From Dolichospermum planctonicum (lineage in GTDB: Bacteria > Cyanobacteriota > Cyanobacteriia > Cyanobacteriales > Nostocaceae): a stretch of DNA of 64,000 nt. The notes under the pieces were generated by a model, which made no database searches, was not told the origin of the DNA, and saw nothing but the letters and a program-made list of their open reading frames with translations. Positions 63,540 to 64,000 of this stretch are shown here, piece after piece. The stretch is from positions 25,124 to 89,123 of the forward strand of contig NZ_BJCF01000014.1 of NCBI RefSeq assembly GCF_005402965.1, written 5' to 3'. The stretch's first letter is position 1, and each line of letters begins with the position of its first letter. A program made the position numbers and the translations under genes.

Positions 63540-63908
63540 ATGGTAGATCAAATGCAGTGGACAAATGCTTTATCAACCCGTTCTTCTTTAGAAGCGGCTA
63601 TTAACGATGTCGTAGAACAAGCTGTGGCATCTTTAACAGCACCAGCGGATTTAGGGCTGGTATTCATTTCTTCTGCTTTTATGAGTGAGTATACAAGGCT
63701 TTTACCTTTATTGGCAGAAAAACTTTCTGTACCCGTATTAATTGGTTGTAGTGCAGGGGGTGTAATTGGCAGGAAACAGACTGGAAAAACGGAAGAAATA
63801 GAAGCACAACCTGCCTTAAGTCTGACTTTAGCCCATCTTCCGGGTGTAAAAATCCGACCTTTTCATATTTTAGCCCACATTCCGCACCCCAAACTGTCAC
63901 AGAGGTAA
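63540..63908 (+). pseudogene. FIST-domain protein, 3'-truncated
   Basis: The first 110 residues match a FIST N-terminal domain: ADLGLVFISSAFMSEYTRLLPLLAEKLSVPVLIGCSAGGVIG and ALSLTLAHLPGVKI. FIST sensor proteins are usually about 380-400 residues with a FIST_C domain, but this frame stops at 122 with a tail (HIPHPKLSQR) unlike the family. The similarity ends near 63872, where insertion-sequence-like DNA seems to begin. The rest of the gene may lie beyond the window. Confidence 0.6.
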
Positions 63909-64000
63909 ATTACGTAGAGAAAAAATTAAAGAGAGCATCAAAACAAACATATAAAGTGAAAAAAGGCATTTGAGAAACAGTAAATCACCAAAAACGTCAT
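63873..64000. mobile_element. Possible end of an insertion sequence
   Basis: From ATTCCGCACCCCAAACTGTC onward the sequence no longer continues the FIST coding frame and is AT-rich without an open frame to the window edge. The abrupt change inside a conserved gene and the sharp GC-rich border resemble an insertion-sequence terminus. No transposase is visible, so this is inferred. Confidence 0.35.

Overview
The window looks like the chromosome of a filamentous, heterocyst-forming cyanobacterium (Nostocales; Dolichospermum/Anabaena/Aphanizomenon-like). The reasons are photosynthesis genes (chlI, psbQ/CyanoQ), cyanobacterium-restricted families (XisH/XisI, PatG-like protease, many Uma2 genes, DUF6816), low GC, frequent HIP1 octamers (GCGATCGC) in the first 46 kb, and the short tandem and hairpin repeats typical of this order. 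The assignment is inferred from gene content, not from a database search.

Layout. 0-7.3 kb: a YkvA-like membrane protein, an Rpn/DUF2887 nuclease, a coupled AAA ATPase + DUF4276 pair, a large GH15/phosphorylase-kinase-like protein, and a decayed second Rpn copy. 7.5-29.9 kb is mostly core: ppc, an SLH-domain protein, an alpha/beta hydrolase, uvrA, an Mrr-type endonuclease, a lipoprotein ABC solute-binding protein, an RNase II/R-type gene with rpmG-rpsR, a second coupled AAA + TOPRIM-like (DUF3226) pair, chlI, tRNA-Tyr and tRNA-Thr, a HutX-like protein, and phoH-KH-rpsP. 30-36.2 kb is a 'junkyard' lying between rpsP and ffh: a frameshifted PatG-like protease lacking its serine segment, an internally deleted xisH beside intact xisI, an Uma2 gene with two in-frame stops, a HicB-like remnant, and two apparently intact Uma2 genes, one of them between 105-bp direct repeats. 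36.3-45 kb returns to housekeeping and small conserved genes: ffh, thiO, psbQ, a HigB/HigA-ImmA toxin-antitoxin pair, a DCC-family protein, pirin and a CDF transporter.

45-62.6 kb is the most unusual part: a same-strand block of about 17 kb, apparently free of HIP1 after 46.46 kb. An intricate stem-loop precedes it. It encodes a dynamin-like GTPase, two paralogous single-TM proteins of unknown function, a second dynamin-like GTPase, a PLD-nuclease/SNF2-helicase fusion, an Uma2 protein, and two tandem Eco57I-like DNA methyltransferases. The methyltransferases share 704 nearly identical N-terminal residues and the same C-terminal tail, but carry completely different target-recognition regions. 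I interpret the block as a compound anti-mobile-element island: a two-dynamin membrane module beside a restriction-modification module with two interchangeable specificities. A further Uma2 gene and a FIST-domain gene apparently cut by the end of an insertion sequence close the window.

Intact genes were called from translated motifs, start-site context and overlaps. Pseudogene calls come from reading the continuation of each family in other frames or past stops. No homology search was possible, so family names rest on recognised motifs.
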